A DNA stretch of 64,000 bases. Origin: Cotesia glomerata. Its lineage: Eukaryota > Arthropoda > Insecta > Hymenoptera > Braconidae. The position numbers were made by a program, and so were the translations under genes. Shown here in pieces: positions 20,243 to 31,080 of the stretch. Numbering within the stretch: the first letter of the stretch is position 1; every line of letters begins with the position of its first letter. The DNA is taken from the NCBI RefSeq assembly GCF_020080835.1, contig NC_058161.1, positions 22,185,603 to 22,249,602 on the forward strand. The letters are read 5' to 3'. The notes under the pieces were generated by a model. The model saw only the letters and a program-made list of their open reading frames with translations, ran no database searches and was not told the origin of the DNA.

Positions 20243-22057
20243 ACTGACTCCGCCGTGACTCTCGCATGGATTAAAAGTTTAGCAACCCACTGGAAGACAT
20301 TTGTCCGCAATAGAGTGGGAAAAATCCAAGAAACGCTTTGAGATGTCTCCTAGAAATTTATTCCAGGAAAACAAAACGCCGCTGACTGCGCTTCAAGAGG
20401 TATACCAACGCTAAAACTAAAAGAACACGCTCTCTGGTGGCATGGACCAACTTGGCTTAATAAACCAGAATCCTTTTGGCCCACTCTGAAGCCTCCAGCT
20501 GACAACGCAACGCATCGAGAAGAACGCCAAGGTCTGATATTAGTCACTTGGTAAGCAGAAAACTGCCTGCTCTAACAGTTACTAGCGCATTACACGTAGC
20601 TGTTTCCGTTGATACGGAAGCTCAGCATCTTGCATCGTGTCATCGACCGCTTCAAAAGAGTTCCACATTCTTCGCTGGCCTACCCGCTTATTCCATCAGA
20701 CCTGGAACGCGCTAAATTGACCTTGATTAAGTTTACTCAAGGGCAATTCTTCGCTAGAGAGATTCACACGCTATAAGATGGTGATGGTCTGCCACAGAAT
20801 AACTGCATCACCAAGCTGACTTCGTTCATCGACCATCAGGGACCCAGAAGAAAAGTATCCAGCAATTCTACCACGACAGTCATCGCTTCCATCAATCTTG
20901 ATTGATGATTCGCACCGCAAAACGCTTCACGGAGGTACTCAGCTTACGCTCGCTGACTTATGCAAGAGTGTCTGGATCATTGGAGGTCGTGTTCCAGTCA
21001 GATCATTCATATTACGCTACGCTATCTACACTAGACACCATGGAGAACGCGCTCAACAGTTGATGGGTCAACTACCTGCCGCACGAGTGCAGCTAACCAG
21101 AGCTTTCCTACATACTGGAATCGACTACGCTGGACCTATCACGCTGAAAACTTTTCAAAGACGTGGAGCAAAAACATACAAAGGCTGGATTGCAGTCTTT
21201 GTATGCATGTTCAGTTCAGCTGTACATTTAGAGCTAGTAACTGACTACACCGCTGCCGCTTTCATCGCCGCTTATCGCCGCTTCACTAGTCGCCGAGGTA
21301 TCTGCCACACGCTATATTCAGACTGTGGAACCAATTTTGTAGGAGCAGATAAAGAGCTGAAACGACTATTCGCTGCAGGATCCCGCACATTACGAGAATT
21401 ATCAACCTTGATCGCTCAAGATGGCACGAACTGAAAGTTCAATCCGCCTGGAGCTCCCCACTTTGGAGGAAAATGGGAAGCCGCTATGAAGTCAATTAAG
21501 TTTCATCTTCGACAAACAATCGGAGACTCGCTGTTAACGCTTGAGCAGTATTCAACGCTACTGACTTAAATTGAAGCCATCTTGAACTCTAGACCGTTCA
21601 CACCGCTGAATGAAGATCCTGCTGACCTGACAGTACTGACACCAGGTCATTTCTTAATCGGACAGTCACTGACCGCAATACCAGAGCCATCGCTGACAGA
21701 AGTACAACCCGCTCGGCTCTCTCATTGGGAACAAGTCCAGCGAATGGTTCAACATTTCTGGAAACGCTATTACCAGGACTGCATCCACCGTTACCAGGCC
21801 ATTTCAAAGTGGCACCATTTACGCAACGAGATTAAAGTTGGATCAGTTGTACTGATCACCACTGAGGATCTCCCGCCTACCAAGTGGCCGCTGGCTAGAG
21901 TCATCGCCCTCCATCCAGGTGAGGATGGACAAGTCCGCGTGGTAACTGTCAAGACAGTTAACACAGAGCTAGTACGTCCAATTACGAAGCTCTGTGTCTT
22001 GCCACTAACATATGAAGAAGAGGATCTTGTCAACGCAGCCGCCAACCCGGGGGAGAA
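20243..22057 (+). pseudogene. BEL/Pao integrase and C-terminal domain
   Basis: The stretch 20243-20890 is degenerate pol with several stops. The piece 20898-21434 keeps integrase sequence: HGGTQLTLA, the first catalytic Asp in GIDYAGPI, and the second in YSDCGTNFVG. The third, in FGGKWEAA, lies after a TGA at 21432. The piece 21582-22067 holds LNSRPFTPL, LTPGHFLIG and the C-terminal MVQHFWKRY...VGSVVLI domain. It ends directly before the 3' LTR, as in intact BEL elements. Confidence 0.82.
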
Positions 22058-22556
22058 TGTTCAGTGAACAGGCCTAGCTACGATGAAGCCGCCCCTGGGG
22101 GACTCCCAAATTTACGAGCCGCACCTGTCAACCGATTGTTCCCGCTAAAATTAAGCGCCTGCACAAAACTTGGCTTGACCGATCCCGCCATGTCTCGATG
22201 GCATGATTGGCTGATTGCGCTTTTTCGCTTGATTGATTATAAATCCGCTTTAATAAATTGTGATTAATTATTCTTGAGTTTGTTACAAATAATTTGTGTT
22301 ATTTGTGCAGTAATTCACCGCTGTCTCAGTGCCGGCTGCGTGTTCAACCACGTGTTAACCGGCTTCGCTTTATTACATACCCTTTCATTAACTTATCCGC
22401 ATTATTAACAATAATCCGCTAACTGATTAAATAAATATTTATTGTATTTAGTGTCAGTTAATTTATAGTTCACATTGTTAATCATATTTCTGCGTTTTCA
22501 TTGAGATATATACCGGACCAAAACCTGATTCTTAGTTTTCTTGCTTATAATATTAT
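22058..22556 (+). repeat. 3' LTR of BEL/Pao
   Basis: The LTR begins TGTTCAGTGAACAGG, a typical BEL LTR start, and shares its last ~160 bp with the 5' LTR remnant. Its right end is approximate. Confidence 0.7.
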
Positions 22557-22666
22557 TGATAATATTTATTCGTGTGATTATGTTATGTTTGTTGAGAGAT
22601 GACAGATGTAAAGTTAGTTGATTAGCTTTTTGAATAGATTTTATTTTTTAATCTATACATTGAAGT
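22557..22666. other. AT-rich spacer
   Basis: Nothing recognised between the LTR end and the 122-bp repeat. Confidence 0.5.
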
Positions 22667-23045
22667 GCCACCTGGTGGCGATTTGCATCAATGGGGATAG
22701 CATAATCGTTTTCTCCATCAAAAAATATATATACATACTAATTTTTATGATAATCGGTTGAACGATATGAAAATCGGTTCTTTACAACGCCACCTCGTGG
22801 CGAGTAACATCAATGGACATAGCATATTCACTTTCTCCTTGAAAAAATACATGATCATACCAATTTTTATGACAATCGGTTGAACGGAGCGAAAGTTGAT
22901 ACTATACAGCACCACCTGGTGGCGAGTTACATCAATGAGCATAGCATGTAACCTCTGTAAAAAAATACATCTACGGTATATGATATACCTACCAATTTTC
23001 ATAATGATCGGTCAAATAGTTTCTGAGTTTCTCGATGTCATATAT
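22667..23045. repeat. Three 122-bp tandem units with a GCCACCTGGTGGCG palindrome
   Basis: The units start at 22667, 22789 and 22911 with GCCACCTGGTGGCG, GCCACCTCGTGGCG and ACCACCTGGTGGCG. Each is followed by ACATCAATG...ATAGCAT and AATTTTTATGAYAATCGGT. The period is exactly 122 bp. The antisense of the first core, CCACCAGGTGGCAC, fits the general CTCF-type consensus. Binding is not shown. Confidence 0.75.
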
Positions 23046-23417
23046 ACAAACATCTTCTTTTATATATATAAATGCGCATAATAATAAATTAGCAATATCT
23101 AAATTTTTTTTAATAACTCATTTAGGAGATCGTTTAATCCTCTATAAAATCGACCAGAATGTTGATTTTCGTATCTTCAATAGTTTGAAAGTCCTATTAG
23201 TTTTTTAATAGCCAAATCAAACAGCTGCTGCAAGTTTTGTGGCACGTGTTCTTTGAAAGTACAATAAGATATCGAAAAAAGTTTTTTTCTATACAAGGTT
23301 ATATATGGTTGTCTTTGTAAATTTGAGAAGTTTCAGAAAAAAAATAAAACAAAGTTAGAAATTTGTTTATAACAAATTGGTTAGTTAATGAACAATGGAA
23401 TTGTTAATAAGAAAAAA
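23046..23417. other. AT-rich stretch, nothing recognised
   Basis: No ORF or clear repeat is seen up to the next GAGCTC copy. Confidence 0.5.
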
Positions 23418-24290
23418 TTAGGACGACGGTTGAACCGAAAGGCCATCCGTGCAACTTCCCGCTAATTTTGTACTTAAGCGCTTAAAATTACACATAACGT
23501 TTCTGAGCTCTTCAAGCTAAAAATATGATTTTTGTGTTATTTTGAGCTCTGCGAGCTCAAAACTCTATTGGCAGTTTAATAAAACAAAACTTTTTGAATT
23601 TTCAAACCGCAATAACTTTTGAATAAATAAACCGATGTTCACGTTGTTGGCAGCATTCAACGCAGTTTTCAAAGCTTAACGAAAAATATTTGAGTATGAA
23701 TTAATCGAATTAGGAATTTCGGAGTGATTCCAAAAAATAGTACATTACACCCCTAGGGAAGTAAAGTAAGAAATGTCTCAGATCACATGTAATTGTTAGC
23801 CGAGGCGAAGCCGAGGTCAACAAACATGTGATCTGAGGCTTTCTTATTTACTTCCCAAGGAGTGTATACTATTTTTTTTTTTTGACGGAGGCATAAAGCG
23901 GCAACTTCGATTAGCGCAGCAAGGCTGAAGTTGACGCCTTACGCCCGGCGAGGAAAAAACACTTTTTTCGGTTTTGTTTCGACAACGATAACTCACGAAC
24001 GAATCAACCGATTTCGACCGGGCTTGCGGCGATCGACGTGGTTTTTTGATGTCAAAAGCTGATCAGTTTTTGGAATTGATCGGCACAGCCGTTCAAAAGT
24101 TATTGAAAAAAAACCACATTTCAAAAAATTTTTTTTGTAGTTTTTTTTAGATTTCTCAAAATCTACTGGTTCGAATCGGTCCAGAGTATATTCAAAATCT
24201 AAGTTTGGTCAAGCCCTTTCGAGTGGCGCCAACCGCGAAGAAATCGGTGAAGACGTATCAAAGTTATAAGAGGGTCACATACATACATAC
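23418..24290 (-). repeat. GAGCTC repeat copy D, with foldback insertion
   Basis: Copy D runs antisense from TTAGGACGACGGTTGAACC to CACATACATACATAC, with the GAGCTC boxes at 23505-23565. It is interrupted at about 23736-23955, where AATTCC/GAAAAAAC would normally be joined. Confidence 0.85.
23736..23955. mobile_element. Foldback elements inside GAGCTC copy D
   Basis: A palindromic unit (about 23739-23870) has arms AGTACATTACACCCCTAGGG and the complementary end. The inner arms are CAGATCACATGT/ACATGTGATCTGA, around a GC-rich centre AGCCGAGGCGAAGCCGAGG. A second small hairpin follows (GCGGCAACTTCG / TGAAGTTGACGCC). There is no coding sequence. The TA at both ends of the first unit would fit a Tc1/mariner-like MITE. 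Confidence 0.6.
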
Positions 24291-24295
24291 TGTAA

Positions 24296-24480
24296 TAATT
24301 GTAAGTATGCTGATTGTATTCGCGTAAATGATTGCATTATTCACTACGATACGACAATTAAGTATCTTGGCGTGTTAATTGATAGCAATCTCACCTGGGA
24401 AAATCAGGTTATGAGTGTTTGTAATAGGGCAATGCGGGTTCTGGCGCAGTTGAAGATTAATTGAAGGTTACGTCAAAGTA
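24296..24480 (+). pseudogene. Non-LTR RT fragment (Jockey-like)
   Basis: The frame from 24299 reads TTIKYLGVLIDSNLTWENQ and then MSVCNRAMRVLAQLK before a TGA. This is the post-YADD 'YLGV.ID..L.W' block of a LINE RT, distinct from the Mino-like copies. Only about 60 codons remain, joined directly to the TACATAC end of GAGCTC copy D. Confidence 0.65.
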
Positions 24481-25975
24481 AAGGGTATTAAATTATTTAA
24501 ACGAAATTTGGAAAGAAACAATGGAAAAAATTTTTTTGAAGCTCGTTGGCCTTTTTTTAGACGAGAAAAAATTTTGAAAAATTTTTCTTTGGTAGTTTTC
24601 TTCGGATTTCTCCAGACCTCTGATCAAATCAGATCAAATTCATCAGATCTGTCCAGATTAAATTTGACCTGATTAGATCAAATCCGATCTGTTCAGATCT
24701 GGTTTGATTGAAATAGAATCAATTTACAAAAAAGTTTATAAAATAAAAATAATAGTGAAATTTATTTTATTTCTACTTGCAAATTAGAAATTATGTATTT
24801 GACATCAATTTTCCGTGATTTTGAGTCGAATTATCGTTGAAAAACAATTTGCGATGTTCGGGATTCGAACCTGGGTCCTCCTGCATGTCAATCCCAGAGC
24901 GTACCATTCAGCTACTCGAAGTACCTGACTGAGTTACTCTTCAGATAATAGTGTTGGCGCTGTATTATTCTTTCGTAAAATTCTGAGCTCGGTGTACAAA
25001 CCATGATTACTTTATGTATTTTGACCCGCTGAAACCGAATATCGCAGTCATTTTTACGAAATTTCGGGCCATCTATTGTTTATAGCCGTTTGTTTAAACG
25101 AATATTTAATAAATAATTTTTTTTGAGATCGGATATTTTTTTTCAATATTTTAGGCAATTTTAAGATGAAAATTATTCTTATAAAATTTGCCGTAAGTTG
25201 ATAGTTTCTGAGTAATAAATTTTTTAAAATTGAAAATTCTTGATCTTCAACAATTTTGATGATTAATTAGAAATAAATAAATTACTTAACACTAGGTTCC
25301 ATGCACGTGATTGTAAAGAATACTTAAAGTTTCTATTGAAACAATAACATCCGGTTATAATTTATATTAAATAAAAAACGTGATCAAAGTTAGAGCATTT
25401 GTACGAGCTATTTATTAGAACATAAAGTATAAAAAGTCGTACCTAAGTAGATCTGCTCTGATCAGAGCAGATCTAATTAGATCGATCCATATCACCTTTA
25501 TCATTACATATATTCATCAAGCTTGATCTGATTTGATCTAACTTGATCTGATCATATCTAAACTTTTTTCCCGCGTAATAATCCGATTAAATTAGGTCTG
25601 CATAGATCAAGTCAGATCTATTTATATCTTATTTTTAATTTAATTTTGATCAAACTTGATCTGGATTGGTCTAATTTGATTTGACCGGATCTAATTTGAT
25701 CAAAACAGATCTATTCATATCTACTTTTTCATTTCATTTTGATCAAACTTGATCTGGATTGATTTAATTTGATCAGAGTGGATCTACATTGATCAGAACA
25801 GATCTCTTCATATCTACTTTTCAATTTCATTTTGATCAAACTTGATCTGGTTTGATCTAAACAGATCAAATTAGATCTGTCCATATCTACTTAGATCTAA
25901 ATTTAGATCAAATCTGATCTGCTCAAATTAAATTTGATCAGAGCAGATCTAAACTTTTTCTCCCGGGATAGTTAG
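24481..25975. repeat. GATC-word element(s)
   Basis: Two blocks (24620-24715 and 25450-25960) consist largely of variants of TTTGATCT, CAGATCTA and TGATCAGA in both orientations. A 120-bp sub-unit (ATTTTGATCAAACTTGATCTGG) occurs three times at about 25650-25850. The right block ends AAACTTTTTCTCCCGGG, and an internal copy of this edge reads AAACTTTTTTCCCGCG. Between the blocks is AT-rich DNA with a tRNA-like unit. No coding capacity is present. Confidence 0.7.
24852..24924 (-). ncRNA. tRNA-like sequence
   Basis: On the minus strand, GTAGCTGAATGGTAC resembles a D arm and A box, and CCAGGTTCGAATCC is a perfect B box. The anticodon and acceptor stems do not fold convincingly, so a working tRNA is unlikely. 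Confidence 0.5.
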
Positions 25976-26169
25976 ATTTCTATAAAATCTACTAAAAATG
26001 TCGCGCGGAGACCCATTTTTAGCGTTAAATTAAAATTATAAATAAAGGCGATAGAGTTCCGGGAGCAAGGAGTTTTTTATCGGAAATTTCCTCCTCTTTT
26101 GAAATCTTTTTTTGAAATTTCTTGAATATTAATAGTCTATGAAGTATTGGCAAACAACTTAATTATATT
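25976..26169. other. AT-rich spacer
   Basis: Nothing recognised. Confidence 0.5.
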
Positions 26170-26700
26170 TTTGAGCTCGAAGAGTGCAAAAACATAAGTG
26201 CAATTTTGAGCGCTTAATTACGAAAGTAGCGGGAAGTTGCAGGAATGGCCTTCAGGAGTAGTGTAGTAAAGAGGCTTCCAGGATCGGTTACCATCAGAGC
26301 AGCAGTTACCGACCGAGGGTAAATATGATCGAGGGTTTGTATCCCATCTATCAGCCATATCGGGATCTGTTTTACCGACCGATTTTTCGCGGAAGTTAGC
26401 CATTTTGTTTTCTTGAAGTTTTTCTCTGAAATTTTTGTAGAACCCTCCCCCCTCCCCCTCGCCCTTCCCCCCTATATTATTTGGAAAATAATGACGTCAC
26501 TTTCTCAGAATTTTCCACCTTTCTGTGGAATCGATGACTTCATTTAACAAGTTTTAACTTGTTTTTGACCAATCCGAGTGAAGCTTGAGTAGTGGGGATA
26601 CTGCTTTAAAGTTACGTTTTTCCTAGAATTTTGGACTTTTCTGTGAAATCAATGACGTCATCAAACAAGTTTGAACTTGTTTCCGGTCAATATATTATTA
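26170..26700 (-). repeat. GAGCTC 3' end joined to K repeat
   Basis: The stretch 26170-26244 is a plus-orientation GAGCTC 3' terminus (AGCGGGAAGTTGCAGG, CCTTCAGG). From 26245 it continues as the K repeat in antisense. K is shared with 45.6-46.3 kb: AGTAGTGTAGTAA, GGTTACCATCAGAGCA, TACCGACCGAGGGTAAATAT, then the C-rich line and ATGACGTCA-containing segments. The frame at 26218-26403 is not a gene. Confidence 0.75.
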
Positions 26701-26730
26701 TAATTATTAATTTTAATTTTTAAAACAAAA

Positions 26731-26847
26731 AGTATGGTCTTTGTGGTTCTGTTGGCTCGGGGATTCGAACCTAGACCCTACAATTTATTCTTACTCGGAT
26801 ATCAACCAACATACCTCCTGACTCAACGAGCCACGAAGACCATACTT
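26731..26847 (-). ncRNA. tRNA-like sequence with extended terminal stem
   Basis: On the minus strand a class II tRNA-like unit has GTGGCTCGTTGAGTCAGG and TAGGTTCGAATCC (B box). Outside it, AGTATGGTCTTTGTGG at 26731 pairs with CCACGAAGACCATACT near 26846. The acceptor helix is thus lengthened to about 16 bp. That is unlike a normal tRNA and suggests a hairpin-type element with a pol III promoter. Confidence 0.55.
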
Positions 26848-26935
26848 ACCTATGATTAAATTGGAAAGGTTGATAAATAAATGGTTTTTTTCTTTTGACA
26901 AGCATATTATTTTATTAAACATAAAAAAATACATT

Positions 26936-28196
26936 TTATATAACTTTACGTACATTTCCACTAATTGGATTATAATTTACAATGCGATCCTGAATGATTA
27001 AGCAATAAGCTGTTGTCTGATCTGGAATTGCTGCTGCAGACTCAAACTCTAGACGAATGTCTACAGGTCCTGATTTTAATAATTCATTCTGCATGGAACA
27101 GTTAATAACAATCAGTGATGCTTTTGATGTAAAATCTTTTTTCGATAACAATGGTTCAGGTTCTTTATTATAGTATCACGCCTGAAAATTTGTGTACATT
27201 TTATATAATAGAGCATACTAATTTTGTGCAATATTGAGATTCAAATTTCCGTATGGATAGCATTGCGAATTTAAGTATAATTTCACATGACGTATACTGC
27301 AGTGATCAAATTCACATGCACTTTTATCTGCTTGATTTTTCCGTGATGTTTGGAAGCCCAAAACAACGTAGCGGGGTTTTTCTAATTGATTTGATGTTTT
27401 GACAGCCCATACATGTTTGGTAGTTAATGGTAAAAGTGGATATTCATACAACTCCCATGTGCGGTAACTCATTGATATTGATGGATCTCCGGAAAGATAA
27501 TTAAGAAGTTGAATATTTTGCTTGTCTGCAACTTTAATGTACGGCATCATTCACTCAATTTTATGGAGAGTAATTTTGAATTCTTCAGCAGCTGTTTAAA
27601 AAATAGCATCTGTATCTGTTTGAGATTTTGATATTATCAATTGATGTTAGCAGTTTGGTATGATTCGAGGATAATCTTCTGCAAATCGACTGAATAGATT
27701 GAGGGGAATGCATACATCAAAATATCCATTTTCATCAGTCAATGAATCGGTAGTGTTTTTCAGCCATCCAGCATTCTAAAGTAGAGTAGTTTGTGTAGCA
27801 CTTTGTGATAGGTATCCTTTTACAGTACATGTTAAGCCAACATTGTTTATACGATCAATTTCTTCACCGTTTAAAACAACGTATTTCTCGAAACAGATAG
27901 CACATACCCATATTGATAAATTTTGTTGACGCTGTTGCAGCATTTTCTTCTCTCTTCATTAGTCGACCATGTGTATGAAGACTACTCTTACTTGGTAATA
28001 AATAGAGATTTTGGTGTTGCACTACAATACGGATTTCATCGTTGTTGTTGAATGTTGATGATGCATGCGGTTGATGTGCATGAACCTCGTAATGTGAGAT
28101 AGATTCATCACAAACAATACCTTGCTGAATAGTTAAGATGTCTTTCATGGTATAACATAAAACAGACAGCAGAAATGTATTTTTATTTTTTGCCAC
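26936..28196 (-). pseudogene. Major capsid protein (double jelly-roll) remnant
   Basis: Three open pieces on the minus strand form one capsid gene. The N-terminal piece (28196-27864) begins MAKNKNTFLLSVL with a histidine-rich stretch. A central part follows with several stops (27863-27551). The piece 27550-27218 contains MSYRTWELYEYPLLPLT and HCSIRHVKLYLNSQCYPYG. The C-terminal piece (27151-26936) ends in QDRIVNYNPISGNVRKVI. I recognise the order and motifs as the hexon-like capsid protein of insect Polinton/adintovirus relatives. It cannot give a full protein. Confidence 0.7.
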
Positions 28197-28318
28197 ACCG
28201 TAGTCGAAGACTCAGGCTCTTGAGGAATGTTTCGTTTTAAGGTGTTAACCCTTTGGAAGGTTTTCGAGAACTGATGGTTTTTTGCCTTCTTTCCCCACTT
28301 TTATAGCTTTTTCGAACT

Positions 28319-29030
28319 TTACGATTGTAAATGGTAATTCCATTGTCTACTGATTGATTTTATATGTAAACGAATTGTCACTGTTTCTCCACGAAAATTA
28401 ACAACTGTACTACGTTCATTAACAATTTTCAATTGGAGGTTATGTATTGCTCCTACGGTGACTGGATAGTAAATGACATGTACTGGTACTTCATTGATCT
28501 TATATCCTGGTGGAACTGTTGGAAAAAATTCGTAAATCGTGTGTACTTTGCGGTCGTTTATGTATGCACCTGAAGTTATATTGCATTTAACTCTCAACGC
28601 ATTGATACTGAGGATTGAAACAGGCAAATCTAATTGATGTATGACATTTGGTTCCAATTTCCTTGCAGAAAATCCTAATAGACGTCCAATAGAGTTTTCT
28701 GGTAGAAAATCAATTTGATGGTTGCATTTTAGTCGACATCGATGTTTATTGTTATTTGGTTTTAAACTTAGAGAAACATCTGGTAGTACTTCTGTCAAGT
28801 AAGTTTCAATATCTTCTATTTCATAACTTCCTGTCGGTATCGTTATTTTTTTATCTTTGTCAAAGTAAAATTTATTGTGATCTTCATCAATATTAGGTAT
28901 TGAATGAAATGTTAACAGTTCAATCAGTCCTAGCACATAATTTTTAGAACGACAATTCGATTGGTGGAAAGTAGTTTGCCTCCAAGATGGAGGACTCTCC
29001 TGACAGTGTCAATGTAAACGAATCATCCAT
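28319..29030 (-). pseudogene. Penton-like minor capsid protein, one frameshift
   Basis: The start MDDSFTLTLSGESS (ATG at 29030) and the line ILEANYFPPIELS are followed by a stop. A one-base shift near 28945 leads into a 205-aa open frame (28936-28319). That frame has ITIPTGSYEIEDIE, a glycine-rich IGRLLGFSARKL and VPPGYKINEVPVHVIYYPV. This is the usual neighbour of the major capsid gene in the group. A minor-capsid role is inferred from position and remembered similarity. Confidence 0.6.
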
Positions 29031-29061
29031 GACTGATTGCTTCATCAGATTTAGTTTCTAT

Positions 29062-29418
29062 TTATAGCTTTCCATTGAGAAATTCCAAACACATATGGCC
29101 ACATATTACAGTATTGTACTCTTGATATCGTTTATGATTGTATTTTACGCTACCAACATCGAAATATTGCATTAAATTTGAGGTGGTTGAAGATCTCTAA
29201 AACTGTCAAAATAAATGACCTGATTACCAAACTTTTTATACGCCACCCAGTGAGTTCCACGACCATATTTATTATCAAGGTTTACAATTGCAGATTCTTT
29301 GATTCTTGGTCCTGACTCGGGTAAAGCATTTCTCATGAAAACACCTCGAAAGTGTGGAATTTTCATTATTTTAGCATATCTCTTTATATCGATATCAGTC
29401 AGAGCTCGATGTGGTAGC
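29062..29418 (-). pseudogene. Adenain-like maturation cysteine protease, frameshifted
   Basis: The minus-strand line LPHRALTDIDIKRYAKIMKI leads into MKIPHFRGVFMRNALP. The catalytic His is in GRGTHWVAYKK and the Asp/Asn position is in VIYFDSF. A one-base shift at about 29172 separates these from LMQYFDVG and CGHMCLEFL, which holds the catalytic Cys. All catalytic positions are visible but in two frames. No start codon is evident upstream; the line begins directly after the stop of the preceding core-protein gene. Confidence 0.78.
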
Positions 29419-29419
29419 T

Positions 29420-29970
29420 TTATGTGTTTTTTGAATGAGGTCGCAAGTACAGACCCACTCCTTTTTTGTGTTTATTTAAGTGCATTCCTTTTCCAATCGC
29501 TATTGCTTCCATTGCAGAATTGTGTCTTTTGCTTTCGGCCAATTGCTCTGTATTAGCATTGGTATCATTCACAGCTTTTGCTATACCAGCAGCTCCACCT
29601 GCAAGAGCACCTGTTGCACTAAGTCGAGTTAAAACAGGTATGAGCATAAGCAAAAATCTTCCAACTTTTGCAGGCATTGGTAGTACTCTAGGTGTTGTCT
29701 TGATTTTTTTCTTACCACCAAAATTTTTAAAACAGCTTGACGAGCACCATTCAGAGCACTTTTTATTATGTTAGGTCCAGGTAGCATAGACTGTTTAGCG
29801 GCTTGAACGATTTGCTTGAATGGAACTTTAGGTCTCTTTTTCTTCTTCTGAACTTTCTTCTTCAAGCTGCTTCCACGTTTAGGTTTACATAACCTCTTCG
29901 TTGTACGTTTTTTCTTGGAACCTCGACGCTTCTTTTTTAATTCCATTCCAAGTTTTCTCTTCATTTTCAT
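29420..29970 (-). pseudogene. Basic core/pX-pVI-like protein, one frameshift
   Basis: The 5' part (29970-29629) is extremely Lys/Arg-rich over its first 60 residues, then PFKQIVQAAKQSMLPGPNII. After a one-base shift at about 29680 the frame continues as MPAKVGRFLLMLIPVL, a Gly/Ala-rich hydrophobic stretch GALAGGAAGIAKAVN, and GKGMHLNKHKKGVGLYLRP. This combination of a basic DNA-binding-like head and a small amphipathic or membrane-active segment is typical of core/minor capsid proteins in this virus group. Confidence 0.65.
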
Positions 29971-29985
29971 AGTTTTGTTTACAGT

Positions 29986-30291
29986 CTAAGCAGCAGCTTT
30001 TTCACCAACACTAACGTCTTTAGCTTGAAAACGTTGCAATGCCTTTTCAACAAGTACTTTGTCAGCTTCGTGACGAGCAGTAAGATTTTCTCGATTTTTA
30101 GAGTATACAATATCGTGCTTTTTGCATGCGACGTCGAGCTGATTAATACCAGGATCACCTTGAGGTAACCTCTTTTTCAATTTTGTACCAGGCCCACAAT
30201 ATTGATATCCCGGTAAATGCAATTCAAATAGAAGGTTGTTGATAATTGTATTCACGAAGCCACTACCTCGCTTACGTCTGCACTCTTTCAT
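29986..30291 (-). CDS. PLA2-like domain protein, intact small ORF
   Basis: This 101-aa ORF has a phospholipase A2-like core. LPGYQYCGPGTKL matches the Ca-binding loop, and LDVACKKHDIVYS has the catalytic His-Asp pair. The form resembles the parvovirus-type PLA2 domain found in several insect viruses and Polintons. The expected role is membrane breach during entry. The ORF is uninterrupted, but its neighbours are broken, so expression is doubtful. It starts a few bases from the divergent ATPase transcription unit, so the 30292-30375 gap probably held a bidirectional promoter. Confidence 0.75.
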   Translation of the reverse strand: MKECRRKRGSGFVNTIINNLLFELHLPGYQYCGPGTKLKKRLPQGDPGINQLDVACKKHDIVYSKNRENLTARHEADKVLVEKALQRFQAKDVSVGEKAAA

Positions 30292-30375
30292 GACTCATTG
30301 AAGACTGATGAAGTATCCAAGAACTATTCATATATATACTGTAGCGTTCATGGAAAACTATCAGTCTTTATCAAA

Positions 30376-31080
30376 ATGAGGTTTAAGAAACAATCAATGT
30401 TGCTGCCTGTCATTAATTTTGATTGTATCACTGAACCTCAAAAGAAAATAAAAAAACGACATGGTAAATTACTACCCAATAGTGTAAGAGCAGTATTTTG
30501 TGGTCCGTCAAATTGCGGTTAGACCAATGCACTATTGACATTGATCACTCATGCAAACGGTTTAAGATTTGAAAATATTTATCTGTATTCCAAATCTCTT
30601 AATCAGTCAAAGTATAAATTTTTGGAAAGTTTACTTAAGCCAATAAAAGGTGTTGGGTACTATTCTTTCAATGATAATGAGCATGTTGTCAAACCTGACA
30701 AAGCTCGACCTAACTCAGTTATGATATTTGATGACGTAGCATGTGAAAAACAAAATCACATTAGAGGATATTTTTGTAAGGGACGCCACTAAGATGTTGA
30801 CAGCTTCTACCTTTGTCAAACTTATACTCGTATTCCAAAGCATCTGCTGCGAGACAACGCAAACCTGCTTGTAATCTTTCGTCAAGATGAAATGAACCTT
30901 AAGCACATCTACGACGATCACGTCAACACAGATATGACGTATCAACAATTTCGAGAAATATGTAATGCTTGTTGGAATCATGATAAATTTAATTTTATTA
31001 TGATTGATAAAGACAGTGAACTCAATGGTGGACGATACAGGAAGGGATTTGATACTTTTATACGCATACGTGATGAATGA
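30376..31080 (+). pseudogene. A32/FtsK-type packaging ATPase with stop in Walker A
   Basis: The start MRFKKQSMLLPVINFD is followed by the P-loop AVFCGPSNCG. The next codon, normally the ATP-binding Lys, is TAG at 30520-30522, and the line continues TNALL. Walker B is VMIFDDVAC, followed by GRH, a second stop (TAA ~30790-30792) and DVDSFYLCQTYTRIPKHLLR. The C-terminal part IYDDHVNTDMTYQQF...GGRYRKGFDTFI is complete to TGA 31080. The protein would power DNA packaging into capsids. Both stops can arise from Lys codons by a small change. Confidence 0.85.

Larger units (their letters stand above)
16300..22556 (+). mobile_element. Degenerate BEL/Pao LTR retrotransposon
   Basis: The order 5' LTR remnant, primer site, gag, protease, RT/RNase H remnant, integrase and 3' LTR is that of BEL/Pao elements. 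Every coding part is interrupted by stops or frameshifts. The RT core has been replaced by a minus-strand LINE fragment (18970-19640). The LTR copies differ at many positions, so this is an old insertion. Confidence 0.88.
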
